A program made the translations under genes and the position numbers. Shown here piece by piece: positions 43,539 through 57,300 of a DNA stretch of 64,000 nt (the stretch's first letter is position 1; each line of letters starts with the position of its first letter). Below the pieces are notes generated by a model that was not told the origin of the DNA, did not search any database, and saw nothing but the letters and a program-made list of their open reading frames with translations. Source of the DNA: Helianthus annuus (Eukaryota; Streptophyta; Magnoliopsida; Asterales; Asteraceae); contig NC_035434.2 of the NCBI RefSeq assembly GCF_002127325.2, forward strand, positions 75,219,262-75,283,261, given 5' to 3'.

Positions 43539-44493
43539 TGGTCAATGTAAAATGACTATTTTGTGTGACCATTTCCTTGTTAATTGATTTGCAAAAAGAG
43601 GAAACATGTGAGAATTCTGAAATATTTGTCTAGTCCTCTTATTAGTTTCATCATTGGTGATACTATTGTTCCCTGAACTTCCCTGAATCAATGAATGCAC
43701 ACAATTGCTTGATGACCATTGTTTACCCAACTTTGGACTCTTAAGTGTTTTATATTTATACTCCTTTCTTTTGACTTCAAAAGTTTTTGGAGATAAATAC
43801 ACTTTTGAGTTTTGTTATTTTTCTTCTTCCCATTTTTACCCTTCCCATTCATAAGTACTAAAATACTTACTTGGAGGATTTTTTTGAAGAAATACTTAGA
43901 CCAGAATCATTTTACAACAATGTTTGGAGAGACTTGGACATTTTTGCACATGCTTATGTCAAATCTTACATTACATATGATTTAGTCTATCTTAACACCT
44001 GATTTTCTCAATGTATTCTTAACAAAGATGATTTAATCCTTTTAACAGGATTCTCAACCTGTTTTTCAACACATAAGATTCGATAGCTAAAGCTTTAATT
44101 TCCCTCTTTTCATATTTAACAAAACACTAGTGTTTTTACGAAACTAGGTTTTTGTTTACCAGAGGTTCACACTTTAGTATCAAACGTGATGGAAACAACA
44201 CAAACTTCATATTAACACTTGAAATCAATTTTGTAAATGAAATGATTATACCATAGTAGTCAGACATGTTTTAAGATCTGAACACTATAGATGTCTTATG
44301 CATGAGATCACTTGTTATGTGAAATTTATGTGTCTTATGACATCTTGGTTGTTTTACAGAGTATCTGAATAGTAACTTTGAACGTCCATACTCGTTACTC
44401 TGTTTTTCAACTAAATACAATCAAACTTAGTATCAATGAATTTGAGCTGAACTGTTATGTCAAATTGATTGTTAGATCGAATTTGACTGTCCA

Positions 44494-44506
44494 GGCTCTG
44501 ATACCA
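44494..44506 (-). other. primer-binding site (initiator Met-tRNA)
   Basis: Minus strand tggtatcagagcc, a perfect match to the usual plant LTR-retroelement primer site, two bases from the LTR end at 44509. Confidence 0.9.
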
Positions 44507-44508
44507 AT

Positions 44509-45248
44509 TGTTAGGATCGAAGGCTGTCAGGATTGTGTTTGTTTGTAAAAATTGAACTGATCAAAAGATATGAATGAAGATTTAAATGCAGCGGAAATGA
44601 AAACAAACTTTGTAAAAACAATCAAAGAGAGAAATAGATTTGAGAAACACATGATTTGCATCAGTCGAAAGATTACAAAGTAAATCAAAACAGTACAAAG
44701 CATGCTTACAAACTAAACTCCCCCTCAGCCTGATACTACATGGTTGATTGCACAAGATGAAAGGATTAGACATGAGGAGAAGAACTCGCTCAGTCAATAA
44801 AATGTAACAGTACAGGGTACTGGTCCATTTATAGGCAAACCAAACCACTAAAGCATCTCAGCTGACGTCACCATGAAAGCGACGTCTAACAGCCTAACAA
44901 CCTGTAACCACTGATCCTATACAAACACTGCTAATCTATACAATACAAGTGACACACTAAACTACTGCTATCTTCTTCCATCAGTGCTTTTCTCAAAGTT
45001 GATCAGTCATTGAGTGGGCAGTGCTATGTCATCAGTAGATTGAACCAGCAGTGTTTACTTCTTCAGGGCTTTATCAGCAGTTTAAAGGGTAGCAGCAGTT
45101 GTATGCGGACAGAGGATAGAGGACATCAGATGTTATAAACACTGTCAAGGGGAAAGCCTGTGGTAAACTGCTGCTTATTATGAATCCACTATTGTGATCC
45201 GGTTTTGGCTTTTATTATCTGTTCCTCTGATAGGGTTCAATCCCAACA
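44509..45248 (-). mobile_element. 740-bp LTR shared by the two tandem copies
   Basis: On the minus strand it starts TGTTGGGATTG and ends CCTAACA. One side bears a primer-binding site (44494-44506), making it the 5' LTR of E1. The other side bears a purine tract (45249-45262), making it the 3' LTR of E2. One LTR with both borders is diagnostic of a tandem array made by LTR-LTR recombination. Its start differs from the E2 5' LTR (63757-64000) at about 10 of 244 bases. Confidence 0.9.
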
Positions 45249-45262
45249 ATCTCCCCTGGAAC
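45249..45262 (-). other. polypurine tract of E2
   Basis: Minus strand tccaggggagat lies immediately before the LTR start TGTTGGG. It lies 35 bp downstream of the ORF stop, leaving no room for gag-pol. Confidence 0.85.
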
Positions 45263-45296
45263 AGATAATGCCAAAACCCTTCATTATTCTGGATCT

Positions 45297-45533
45297 TTAT
45301 TGCCTCATCAGAAGTTCCTTAGCTTGTCTTTTAAATTCCGCTTCAAAGTCCTTGGAACTTAAGTCATCCTCATCCCTGCACAGTGTAAGCTCAAGGAGAT
45401 CTTGTAGATCTTCAACACCCAGGCCTAGTGCTTGATTCCTTGATATGTGCTTTACTTCTCCATTGGATCTGATCAGGGTCAATACATGGGTCTTTTGATC
45501 AGATATCCATTTTAGTACTTTTGAACCCAATGG
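45297..45533 (-). pseudogene. C-terminus of the E2 ORF, cut off by the chromovirus
   Basis: From the insertion point the minus strand reads GSKVLKWISDQKTHVL, then GEVKHISRNQALGLGVED, and ends FKRQAKELLMRQ before a stop at 45297. It is in the same frame as the piece ending at 58013 once the 12.5-kb insertion and one copy of aatgg are left out. The ATG-started frame from 45617 is an artefact that runs out of LTR sequence. The function of this domain is unknown. Confidence 0.7.
45529..45533. repeat. target duplication aatgg, left copy
   Basis: Matches 58008-58012 exactly and brackets the 12.5-kb chromovirus. Confidence 0.93.
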
Positions 45534-48500
45534 TGTCACACCCCGACCGCGTATAACATGCAACCGCGGCGGAAACGCCGGGGAGTGTTGGGACAGAATT
45601 AATTGTTTCATAACCATGGAAATTAAATTTTCATTTTATTTATTAAACACGAGTGTTACATCGTTTCAAAACAGGAAATACAGAGTTCATAACATAATTA
45701 AACTAGTCTATCTTCATTTTTAGTCTCTAAGGCACAGGTCCGCCCTAGTGTCACAATCATCATCCTAAGCAACAGCTCTTGAAAACACATGTGAAAGTAG
45801 GTACGTCAGCATAAAATGCCTATGAGATACATAGGTTTTGTGAAAATGGGATTCATGACTTGAGTTTAAAGAAAACGTTTAATAACAGTCAGTCATGAAC
45901 CTTGTAATTTGTTTTGTTTTGTAAATCGTATGAAAAACGATATGATCAGATGATATGTATAAATGAAGTGTAAGGTTAAATGAATAACCTAGTAAAATGA
46001 GTTTGTATAAGATAAGTTGTTTGTAAAAAATAATGTCCTGTGAAGAATATGTTATTTGTGTAAAACATAATATGTCTAAACTGAAATGATTTAGATAACG
46101 CTAAGATATGTAATATTATACAAGCATTTATTTATAAGAAGTACCCGCGGCGTATCCACCATGTTTGTACCATATTACATACGCCACGTTACTCAAACCA
46201 TTTACCCAAACCAACCACCATGTGAATTGTTCATGTATAAACCAATTGTCAAGTGTTATTGTGTAAACCATATCGAAATGTCTATGTTCAATGTAAACCA
46301 CCAAGTATGTATATCAATGTCAAAATGTTTATGTTAAATGTATATCATGTAATGTGTACCCAAAATATATCTTGTATGGTAAGTGAGATGTATCAACTAA
46401 ACCATATGTAAAATGCACAAAATAACGTATTGAAGTAAAACATGGTTTAAATCAACGTTATGTTTTGTGGAATAATGCATGCTATACTGATACAAACATT
46501 TATGCGGTATTGTGAAATATGCATACATCCAAGCCTTGAGACTGTGGCGATAAACCCTTAAACAAATTAAAGGTTTATCTAAGTTATGTATATCGAATTC
46601 GGTCATTCCTTCCAATCCAAACAAACCCAGGATTTCAGGAACGGGAGTTGTCAATTCCTATGGTACCACTACCTACTAACAAATGGCGTGATCAATGTTA
46701 ATGAATGTATTGTTCCATGTTAAACAAACCAAATGTCATACCAAAATGTAGGCATGTGATGAATAATTGTACTGGGTACGCACACAATGGGCATACATAG
46801 CATAAAATGTAGTGTAAAATGATGTACTAAGTACGCACACAATGGGCATACATAGCATAAAAGTCATGTAAATCAATGTACTAGCATGCTCAGTCAACAT
46901 ACATAGCAGAAATGTAATGTAAAACAATGTACTAAGTACGCACACAATGGGCATACATAGCATGAAGTGTAATGTAAAACAATGTACTAAATACGCACAC
47001 AATGGGCATACATAGCATGGAATGCAATGAAATCATGTACTATAATGTACTAACGAACATAGCAGGTATATGATGTGAAAACAGTAAAGCATGAAAGTAA
47101 CAAGTAGGCACATGTGTTTCACCCCAAAACAGTTTGGAAAACAGTAAAAGAGGGGTTCAATGTACTCATATGAACTCCTCGAAAACATGTAAAAGATGGG
47201 GTTCTATGTACTCACCTGAGATTGCTTTGAAGTTCTTGTATAATAACCAAACAATGCTAGAGATCACGTAATATCAAACGGCACCTAATAGGTAGCTATG
47301 TTAATATACCGGACCTAAATCGGAAGGATCGGATAGTATGCGGGTTCGTAAACCAAACGAGAATGGAGACTCGTGTAATATGGTTTAACAAAGCCTACAT
47401 ACTAAAATGAAACCTAACCTAAGTGCTTACGGCCCATTACGACACGTTTAGGTAGCTTATGCTACCTTAACGCGTCATTCGCATAGAACGCGTTTGGAAC
47501 GCCTAACATCGTGACCACAAGGTATAACCTCCGAAGGTTACACCTATGGTCACCTAATGTGTTTGGTCGGATCCTAATGATCGACCAAATGGGTCGGGTT
47601 CGAAAGTATAAGCGATGGTTTAGATCGCTTACCTTGCGACCCTATATAAGCACTATACTAAAAGTGACGAGCTAAGCATGTTAGAACATGCTTACCTAAG
47701 TTTAGAAAACAGGTTGGGCATCAAAACAAACGGCTTTGATGCTCACGAGTAGTTTGGTTACAAAATACGCAAGAACGCGCATTTTGGCCGAAACTACGAC
47801 TCGTCACTGAGCCTAGATAACATGGTAATCAGTAGGTATAGTCGCTATGGACTATAACCATCGTGATCACGCTCACGTTATGAAGTTCCAACGAACTTCG
47901 TGTTGACCATAAGCTGGTCAACGCAGAAAGTCAAACAAAGTTTGACTTTAGCACTAGAAAGCGATTAAAAGAATGAAAGAACACTTACGAAGGGTCCTCG
48001 AAAGCTAAACTTGATCCAGGAGCTCAGGTATGAAGCAATGGCATCAACTTAGAGCTCTTTGATCAGTTTTGTGGGTTTTAACACAAATGGGGGGGTATTT
48101 ATAGTAAAAGCAAAACCGTTAGGATCGTTTCTTGAATATCGTGCCACGATCTTATGTGTACACTTGTCAAGATGTTGTGGTGGCTTATAATGACCTTAAC
48201 TCTACAGATTGTGAAAGGGCATTGCCCTTTGGAGTGTTTGAAAGGCCAAGTTTTGCAAGAAAAACAACTTTCTGCATCTGCAGGGGCCACGCGGCCCGCG
48301 TCAGGATGCAGACAAAACTCAGGCGGGCCGCCTGAGCATGTCTGATCTGCACAAACTTTCAGAAATGGCAGTTTTGGTCCCTGTTGCATGTTTAAGCCAT
48401 TTCCGACACTTCCAAGGCCTGTAAAGCCAACTTTAAGGCCCTAAAATGATGCCTAAACATTGTGGACATGAAACATGCTCAAAAATATGTCGGATGTTGG

Positions 48501-49179
48501 TTCGTTTGGCCGTACGATCGCGATGTTCGCTTAATTACGACGGAATGCGCATAAGCGCGAAAAATGATCCAAATGACGCGACGACTGGATTTTTCTCTTG
48601 CCAAACACTAAGGCATAATATTAGGATGCTTACATAAATTTTTGGATGTCCGGATGTATTCAGAACGTAAGTTATGCGCGAAAGTGCAAACTTGTGCACT
48701 TTTTGACACTTTTAGCCCCTGAATGACCCAAAAGTTTATTTTAGCACACCGAACCTCTCAAAGCCTATTTCTAAGCTATGTAAAGGATATTTAAGGTGTG
48801 TTTAACTTATGGTCATGTTCCGGAGTGTTTGTTACAGTTCAAATTGGCATACTTTCGCAGTTTGTCAAGTTTAGTCCCTGTAAGCGAATTAACTTGTTTT
48901 TGCCATACCAAAGCCTTCAAAACTTATTTCTAAGTTATGTCAAGGTTATTTAAGGTATGTTGAGTATATGTTGATGTTCCGGAGTATTTGTCGCATTAAA
49001 CTGAGTACGTTTACGCACCAGTTTGCGTATAATTCTCCAGAAAGCGATGTAGAGTTTAAAATCGAACAAAAGTCAAAACATGAAAAATGTAAAACACAAC
49101 CAAACAAACATTGGGATCAAATAACATTGTTTTATTGATAATTGAACTGTTCACAATGATTACAAGCACAAATGTTACA
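45534..49179 (-). mobile_element. 3' LTR of the chromovirus
   Basis: In + orientation it runs from tgtcacaccccgacc to caaatgttaca (3646 bp). It is followed by the purine tract on the internal side. A tandem block lies at 46770-47035. Confidence 0.93.
46770..47035. repeat. tandem repeat in the 3' LTR (acgcacacaatgggcataca)
   Basis: Four copies of acgcacacaatgggcatacatagcat-type units of about 55-65 bp with gtactaagt leads, plus one diverged copy with catgctcagtcaac. The same array is in the 5' LTR at about 55600-55862. Confidence 0.9.
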
Positions 49180-49193
49180 GTCTCCCCTACTTG
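49180..49193 (-). other. polypurine tract of the chromovirus
   Basis: Minus strand caagtaggggagac abuts the LTR start TGTAACA. Confidence 0.85.
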
Positions 49194-49214
49194 TGGAAAT
49201 TTCGTCTCGAAATT

Positions 49215-52200
49215 TTATTTAGAGGAAACTCGTGGAAAAAGATGCGGATATTTTGCCTTCATTTGATCTTCGCGTTCCCAAGTAAACTCGGGTCCACGTT
49301 TAGATTCCCAGCGAACCTTGAGCAAAGGAATGCGCTTGCGTTTAAGCCACTTGACTTCACGTTCCATGATTTCTACCGGTTTCTCGACAAATTTCAGTGT
49401 TTTATCAACACGAATTTCGTCAAGCAGTATGTGGAGGTTTTCATCAGCTAAACACCTCTTGAGATTGGACACGTGAAAGGTTGGATGAACATTTCCAAGT
49501 TCAGGAGGTAACTCAAGTCTGTAGGCTACCTTACCGATTCTTTCGACGATCTTGAATGGTCCAACGTATCTAGGTGCAAGTTTTCCTTTCTTTCCGAATC
49601 TGATCACACCTTTCCAAGGTGAGACCTTAAGCAATACACGATCACCGACTTGAAAATCCAAGGGCTTGCGTTTTAGGTCCGCGTAACTCTTTTGACGGCT
49701 TCTAGCTATCTGAAGGTTATCATGAACTTTCTTAACCTTATATGTTGTCTCTAAAACGAGGGCAAGTCCAGTAAGCTGAGCCTCGCCGATCTCATTCCAG
49801 AAGACTGGTGAACGACATTTTCGACCATAGAGAGCCTCGAAAGGAGCCATGTTGATGCTGGAGTGATAACTGTTGTTGTAGGAGAACTCAATCAACGGAA
49901 GATGTGAATCCCAACTACCACCAAAATCGATCACACAAGCTCTGAGCATATCCTCCAGTGTCTGGATTGTTCTTTCAGATTGACCATCCGTTTGCGGATG
50001 ATAAGCTGTGCTCAGATTAAGTTGGGACCCCATAGCAGATTGCATGGTTCTCCAAAAATGAGAAGTGAAACGAGCATCTCTGTCAGAAATGATGTTCAAA
50101 GGAACACCATGTCGAGCTACAATTTCATCCACGTAGATTTGAGCAAGTTTGTCAGCCGAAAAATCCTCACGGATTGGCAAGAAATGCGCTGACTTGGTAT
50201 GACGATCGACGACTACCCAAATGGCATCGTGACCTTTCTTTGTGCGCGGGAGTTTAGTAATGAGATCCATAGTAATGTTTTCCCATTTCCAAACTGGGAT
50301 CTCTGGTTGCTCCAATAAACCGGAAGGATGCTGATGTTCAGCCTTAACCTTAAGACAAGTAAGGCATTTTGATACATATAAGGCAATGTCTTTCTTCATA
50401 CCAGGCCACCAATACTGAATACGAAGATCCTTATACATTTTATCTGAGCCAGGATGAATAGAATAACGAGACTTATGGGCTTCATCCATAAGCAAGGTAC
50501 GAAGATTATCTTGGCTTGGGACCCACAAACGGTCCATGAAGTAATACGATCCATTGTCCTTCAGTTCTAGAGCAGGAGTTATGTGATAAGGAAATTCCTT
50601 ATCCATCAAACCTTGCGAAACACAAGCTTGTTGAGCCTGAGAAATACGTGCTTGGATATCGGATTGAGCTTGAATAACAGATTGGACACGAACACAATGA
50701 AGCTTAGTACGTTCCTTGCGACTCAAAGCATCGGCCACGACATTCGCCTTACCAGGATGGTAGCGAATTTCGCAGTCATAGTCATTTAGAAGTTCAACCC
50801 AACGTCGTTGCCTCATGTTGAGCTCTTTCTGATTGAAGATATGCTGATGACTTTTGTGGTCCGTGAAAACCACACATTTTGTACCGTACAAATAGTGTCT
50901 CCGGATCTTAAGAGCGAAGACAACTGCACCCAATTCAAGATCATGAGTGGTGTAGTTTCTCTCATGTATCTTCAACTGCCTCGATTCCTATGCTATGACT
51001 TTGTTTCTTTGTATCAGGACGCAGCCAAGACCCAATTTAGATGCATCGCAATAAACGACGAAATCATCATTACCCTCGGGCAAGGTTAGGACAGGCGCAT
51101 CGGAAAGCTTTTGTTTCAAAGTCAGAAATGCTTCCTCTTGTTTGAATCCCCAATCAAATGGCTTGTTCTTCTGAGTTAGAGCAGTTAGAGGAACTGCAAT
51201 CTTTGAGAAGTTTTCAATGAAGCGGCGATAATAACCCGCTAGACCAAGAAAAGAACGAACTTCAGTAGGAGTAGTAGGCGTATCCCAATCCTTAATCGCA
51301 CTGACCTTGGAGGGATCTACATGAATACCTTGTTCGTTGACAATATGTCCAAAGAATTGAACCTCTTTAAGCCAGAATTCACACTTGGAGAATTTGGCGA
51401 AAAGTTGCTCTTTCTTTAGGAGTTCCAATGTAAGACGAAGATGCTGCTCATGATCAGCTCGCGTCTTAGAATATATCAAAATGTCATCAATGAAAATGAT
51501 GATGAACTTATCCAAATAAGGTTTGCAGACCCTATTCATCAAGTCCGTGAAAACAGCAGGAGCATTAGTCAAACCGAATGGCATGACTGTGAACTCATAA
51601 TGTCCATAACGAGTGCGGAACGCTGTCTTTAGAATATCTTCTTCATGCACACGGAGTTGATGATATCCAGATCGCAGATCAATCTTTGAAAAATAAGAAG
51701 CGCCTTGCAATTGATCAAAGAGATCATCAATGCGAGGTAGGGGATATCGATTCTTGATGGTAAGCTTGTTAAGCTCATGATAATCGATACACATCCTAAA
51801 AGATCCATCCTTCTTCTTGACAAAAAGAACGGGAGCACCCCAAGGTGAAAAGCTAGGATGGATGAAACCTTTGTCAGAAAGTTCCTGAAGCTGCTTAGAC
51901 AATTCTTGCATCTCAAACGGTGCAAGACGATATGGAGCTCCGGCAATGGGATTTGCACCAGGTACGAGGTCAATACGGAATTCGACTTGGCGTGCTGGGG
52001 GTAGACCAGGTAACTCTTCAGGGAAAACCTCTGAATAATCCCGAACGACAGGAATATCTTGAATAGACTTACCTTTGCCCTTATCTGCTACCACATGTGC
52101 CAAAAATGCCACATAGTTCTTTCGCAGATACTTCCGAGCTTTAAAACAAGACATGAGTTTGAGACCACCAGCAGGTTTCTCACCACGAACCTGTAGGATC

Positions 52201-52710
52201 TCACCTGACGAAAGCGGCATGCGAATGATCTTCTCAAAACAAACTATCTCTGCGTGATGCTTGGCTAACCAATCCATACCCACAATAACGTCGAAGCTTC
52301 CAAGTTGCATAGGCGTGAGGTCAATGGGGAAAAGATGGTTGTTAAAGTTCAACTGGCAATTGCGGAGAACAGAATCAAGAACAATGGGTTCACCGCTCGC
52401 CACTTCTACTGTCAATGGTTTACCTATTTTCGTTCTAGACACTCGACGCAATGGTTCAAAAGATAACGACACAAAACTCTTATCGGCACCCGAATCAAAA
52501 AGAACAGATGCTGGCTGATTATTAATAAAGAACATACTGTTCACCACATTATCATCTGCTTGTGCCTCTTGTGCATTCATGTTGAAGACTCGACCTCGAT
52601 CCTGAGCCTGATTCTGATTGGCATTCTGATTCTGGTTGGCTAGCCTTGGGCACCGATTTCTGTAGTGGGTCAGATCCCCACAGTTATAACAAGCACCCGG
52701 TGGGTAGTGT
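49215..52710 (-). pseudogene. chromovirus pol: protease, RT, RNase H, integrase, chromodomain
   Basis: One minus-strand frame of about 1165 codons with a single internal TAG (50988-50990). Domains in order: second zinc knuckle [14 protein letters not shown] near its start; protease with [13 protein letters not shown] and [13 protein letters not shown] with [13 protein letters not shown] and an intact FIDDILIYS (51483-51494 covers FIDD); RNase H with [13 protein letters not shown] and ADALSRKER; integrase with [14 protein letters not shown] zinc site, [16 protein letters not shown] and [23 protein letters not shown]-like [14 protein letters not shown]; and a chromodomain [20 protein letters not shown]. 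That order and the C-terminal chromodomain assign it to the Tekay/Del chromoviruses, whose integrases favour heterochromatin. The TAG lies where RNase H begins and would remove RNase H and integrase. Confidence 0.92.
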
Positions 52711-52712
52711 GG

Positions 52713-53767
52713 TTATGCAGCTTGACCCTGTTGCTGAGCAGGAGGCTGAGCAAATTGTTGAGCCGAGTTCTGCACTGCGCGATTTTGAGCAAACCGGCAA
52801 ACATCGGCAAGATGACCTGACTTCCCACAGTTAGTATAGAAACGGCACTGATGTTGTGGCTGATGGTGACTGTTGCATCTATTGCACAAAGGTGCATTCC
52901 CTGAATAGGGCTTCTTTGCTGGAGGCTGTGCAGGTTGGTTGGGAGCTGCCTGGTTAGCTTGGGTAGTGACAGCATAGTTTTGGGAAGCCTTACGCTTCCT
53001 TGCTCTTTTCGATGAACCAGAATCCTTTCCATTATTGTTTTGACCTTTCTTGCTATCTTCCTTGTCAGACGACTGTTTCTTGCCCTTGTCACCCTTCCTG
53101 TGTAATTTATTCTTCCGAATCTGCGACTCAGTCAATGTCGCTGATAACTCGATCGCCTGACGGAGTGTGGTAGGGTTACTACCAGTAATGATGTCTTGTA
53201 GCGAGTCAGGTTGGCCGTCGATGTACCTTTCGATGGCCTTGTCGAGGGGGTAACCATAGTCGGGCAAAGCAGACTCAACTCCTCAAACCTATCAGTATAA
53301 GCCCTGTGCTCGCCACTATCTTGCTTCAAAACATCAAACTTTTTCTCCAACGCTCGTTGCTCATGACGAGGACAAAACTCCCTCATCATAAGAGCTCCAA
53401 GTTCAGCCCATGTCTGTGCTAGAGCAACATCTGCACCACGGTCTCTCATTACCCCATTCCACCATGTAAGAGCCCTCTTCTGAAACACGCTTGAAGAAAA
53501 CTCGACCTTGCGATTATCCGGACACTGAACGTGGCGAAAAGTATTCTCAATGCTCTCGAACCATTGAAGAAGCCCAGTTGCTCCCTCAGAACCACTAAAC
53601 TTGAGTGGTTTAGCCGAGTTAAAATTCTTGAAATTGCATGGAGCATTGTTGTTGTTGTTGGCTTGGTTCCATTGAGCAAAGAGATTTGGGAATTGAGCAG
53701 CCATCTGCTGTGCAATAATTTCCGCCAGCTCGGCAGTAGCTATCTGGTTGTCGCGTCGAGGAGGCAT
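52713..53767 (-). pseudogene. chromovirus gag (capsid and nucleocapsid)
   Basis: It starts at ATG 53767 (MPPRRDNQIATAELAEI), chosen because this opening is shared by many plant Ty3 gags; the upstream in-frame extension is leader sequence. The capsid reads FNSAKPLKFSGSEGATGL, QWFESIENTFR, ALTWWNGVM and ELGALMMREFCPRHEQ. A one-base loss near 53266 shifts the frame within LSLLCP; the downstream frame continues with GYPLDKAIERYIDGQPDSL and a basic Ser/Lys linker. The nucleocapsid has CNRCNSHHQPQHQC and a knuckle reading YTNCGKSGHLADVC whose first Cys is Tyr. A TAA at 52713-52715 then separates it from the second knuckle and pol, which are in the same frame. Confidence 0.9.
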
Positions 53768-54340
53768 TCTAGAAGAGGAAAACATGAAAGGAAACGAGTG
53801 AGATGATTGGATGAAGAGGATGAAATGAAATGAAACAAAATCAACAAAAGCAAAGATGGTGGTTACGCATCGCAAAGCAAACAAGCGACACATATTGTCT
53901 AATCAAAGTAAATGGGTCGATAATAATGCATTGCAAAGACATGCTCGCCTATAAGTGAACACTCACCCCAAGAGTTCCCAGGTAAGAGTGACTGGTCCGA
54001 TTATGTGGATTTGTACGAACACTCTAGCCTTAGACAGAAAACCCAGGGTACAGGCATTCACTCTTCCAGTTCGCATGTGTTCACACTATTAAAACCCAAA
54101 ACTTTGACGAGACTTTTAAAAATTCCAAAGGGTTCAAAACCATATAACAGAGGGTTCAAAACCTAGTAATCAATCATCCTAGAACAGATGATTAATTATC
54201 AAAGCGGATTCGGAATCGAGATTCTCGTTGTGGTGAAGTGCATGTTTTAAAATCTAAACACAAGATAACTTGTGTTAGGGTCCTAGAAAGTTATAGTCTA
54301 GGTCAAAGCATTACTAATAACCTAATTCCCTATAACCATT
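53768..54340. other. chromovirus 5' leader
   Basis: About 570 bp between primer-binding site and gag ATG, as usual in this clade. No other coding signal. Confidence 0.7.
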
Positions 54341-54353
54341 GGCTCTGATACCA
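54341..54353 (-). other. primer-binding site of the chromovirus (initiator Met-tRNA)
   Basis: Minus strand tggtatcagagcc, perfect, seven bases from the LTR edge. Confidence 0.92.
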
Positions 54354-54360
54354 ACTCTTC

Positions 54361-57300
54361 TTTCACACCCGGACCGCGTATAACATGCAACCGCGGCGGA
54401 AACGCCGGGGAGTGTTGGGACAGAATTAATTGTTTCATCACCATGGAAATTAAAGTTTCATTTTATTTATTAAACACGAGTGTTACATCGTTTCAAAACA
54501 GGAAATACATAGTTCATAACGTAATTAAACTAGTCTATCTTCATTTTTAGTCTCTAAGGCACAGGTCCGCCCTAGTGTCACAATCATCATCCTAAGCAAC
54601 AGCTCCTGAAAACACATGTGAAAGTAGGTACGTCAGCATAAAATTCCTGTGAGATACATAGGTTTTGTGAAAATGGGATTCATGACTTGAGTTTAAAGAA
54701 AACGTTTAATAACAGTCAGTCATGAACCTTGTAATTTGTTTTGTTTTGTAAATCGTATGAAAAACGATATGATCAGATGATATGTATAAATGAAGTGTAA
54801 GGTTAAATGAATAACCTAGTAAAATGAGTTTGTATAAGATAAGTTGTTTGTAAAAAATAATGTCTTGTGAAGAATATGTTATTTGTGTAAAACGTAATAT
54901 GTCTAAATTGAAATGATTTAGATAACGCTAAGATATGTAATATTATACAAGCATTTATATATAAGAAGTACCAGCGGCGTATCCACCATGTTTGTACCAT
55001 ATTACATACGCCACGTTACTCAAACCATTTACCGAAACCAACCACCAAGTGAATTGTTCATGTATAAACCAATTGTCAAGTGTTATTGTGTAAACCATAT
55101 CGAAATGTCTATGTTCAATGTAAACCACCAAGTATGTATATCAATGTCAAAATATTTATGTTTAATGTAGATCATGTAATGTGTACCCAAAATATATCTT
55201 GTATGGTAAGTGAGATGTATCAACTAAACCATATGTAAAATGCACAAAACAAGGTATTGAAGTAAAACATGGTTTAAATCAACGTTATGTTTTGTGGAAC
55301 AATGCATACTATACTGATACAAACATTTATGCGGTATTGTGAAATATGCATACATCCAAGCCTTGAGACTGTGGCGATAAACCCTTAAACAAATTAAAGG
55401 TTTATCTAAATTATGTATATCGAATTCGGTTATTCCTTCCAATCCAAACAAACCCAGGATTTCAGGAACAGGAGTTGTCAATTCCTATGGTACCACTACC
55501 AACTAACGAATGGCGTGATCAATGTTAATGAATGTATTGCTCCATGTTAAACAAACCAAATGTCATACCAAAATGTAGGCATGTGATGAATAAGTGTACT
55601 AGGTACGCACACAATGGGCATACATAGCATAAAATGTAGTGTAAAATGATGTACTAAGTACGCACACAATGGGCATACATAGCATAAAAGTCATGTAAAT
55701 CAGTGTACTAGCATGCTCAGTCAACATACATAGCAGAAATGTAATGTAAAGCAATGTACTAAGTACGCACACAATGGGCATACATAGCATGAAGTGTAAG
55801 GTAAAACAATGTACTAAATACGCACACAATGGGCATACCAAGCATGGAATGCAATGAAATCATGTACTATAATGTACTAACGAACATTGCAGGTATATGA
55901 TGTGAAAACATTAAAGCATGAAAGTAACAAGTAGGCACATGTGTTTCACCCCAAAACAGTTTGGAAAACAGTAAAAGAGGGGTTCAATGTACTCACATGA
56001 ACTCCTCGAAAACATGTTAAAGATGGGGTTCTATGTACTCACCTGAGATTGCTTTGAAGTTCTTGTATAATAACCAAACAATGCTAGAGATCACGGAATA
56101 TCAAACGGCACCTAATAGGTAGCTATGTTAATATACCGGACCTAAATCGGAAGGATCGGATAGTATGCGGGTTCGTAAACCAAACGAGTATGGAGACTCG
56201 TGTAATATGGTTTAACAAAGCCTACATACTAAAATGAAACCTAACCTAAGTGCTTACGGCCCATTACGACCCGTTTAGGTAGCTTATGCTACCTTAACGC
56301 GTCGTTCGCGTCGAACGCGTTTGGAACGCCTAACATCGTGACCACAAGGTATAACCTCGGAAGGTTACAGCTATGGTCACCTAATGTGTTTGGTCGGATC
56401 CTAATGATCGACCAAATGGGTCGGGTTCGAAAGTATAAGCGATGGTTTAGATCGCTTAGCTTACGACCCTATATAAGCACTATACTAAAACTGACGAGCT
56501 AAGCATGTTAGAACATGCTTAACTAAGTTTAGAAAACAGGTTGGGCATCAAAACAAACGGCTTTGATGCTCACGAGTAGTTTGGTTACAAAATACGCAAG
56601 AATGCGCATTTTGGCCGAAACTACGACTCGTCAATGAGCCTAGATAACGTGGTAATCAGTAGGTATAGTCGCTATGGACTATAACCATCGTGATCACGCT
56701 CACGTTATGAAGTTCCAACGAACTTCGTGTTGACCATAAGCTGGTCAACGCAGAAAGTCAAACAAAGTTTCACTTTAGCACTAGAAAGCGATTAAAAGAA
56801 CGATAGAACACTTACGAAGGGTCCCCGAAAGCTAAACTTGATCCAGGAGCTCAGGTATGAAGCAATGGCATCAACTTAGAGCTCTTTGATCAGTTTTGTG
56901 GGTTTTAACACAAATGGGGGGGGGATATTTATAGTAAAATCAAAACCGTTAGGATCGTTTCTTGAATATCGTGCCACGATCTTATGCGTACACTTGTCAA
57001 GATGTTGTGGTGGCTTATAATGACCTTAACTCTACAGATTGTGAAAGGGCATTGCCCTTTGGAGTGTTTGAAAGGCCAAGTTTTGCAAGAAAAACAACTT
57101 TCTGCATCTGCAGGGGCCACGCGGCCCGCGTCAGGATGCAGACAAAACTCAGGCGGGCTGCCTGGGCATGTCTGATCTGCACAAACTTTCAGAAATGGCA
57201 GTTTTGGTCCCTGTTGCATGTTTAAGCCATTTCTGACACTTCTAAGGTCCGTAAAGCCAACTTTAAGGCCCTAAAATGATGCCTAAACATTGTGGACATG

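Larger units (their letters stand above)
40092..44508 (-). mobile_element. left copy (E1) of a tandem non-autonomous LTR retrotransposon, truncated
   Basis: Apart from a 1980-bp insertion, 40092-44508 is nearly identical to 61322-63756 of the right copy E2. On the minus strand it comprises the leader after the primer-binding site at 44494-44506 and the first 95 or so codons of the ORF, then ends abruptly. It uses the shared LTR 44509-45248 as its 5' LTR. Confidence 0.82.

Noticed and set aside
48099..48389. 96-codon frames repeated at 48099 and 56929
   Set aside because: They lie inside the two LTRs of the chromovirus and are duplicated because the LTRs are. No domain is visible.
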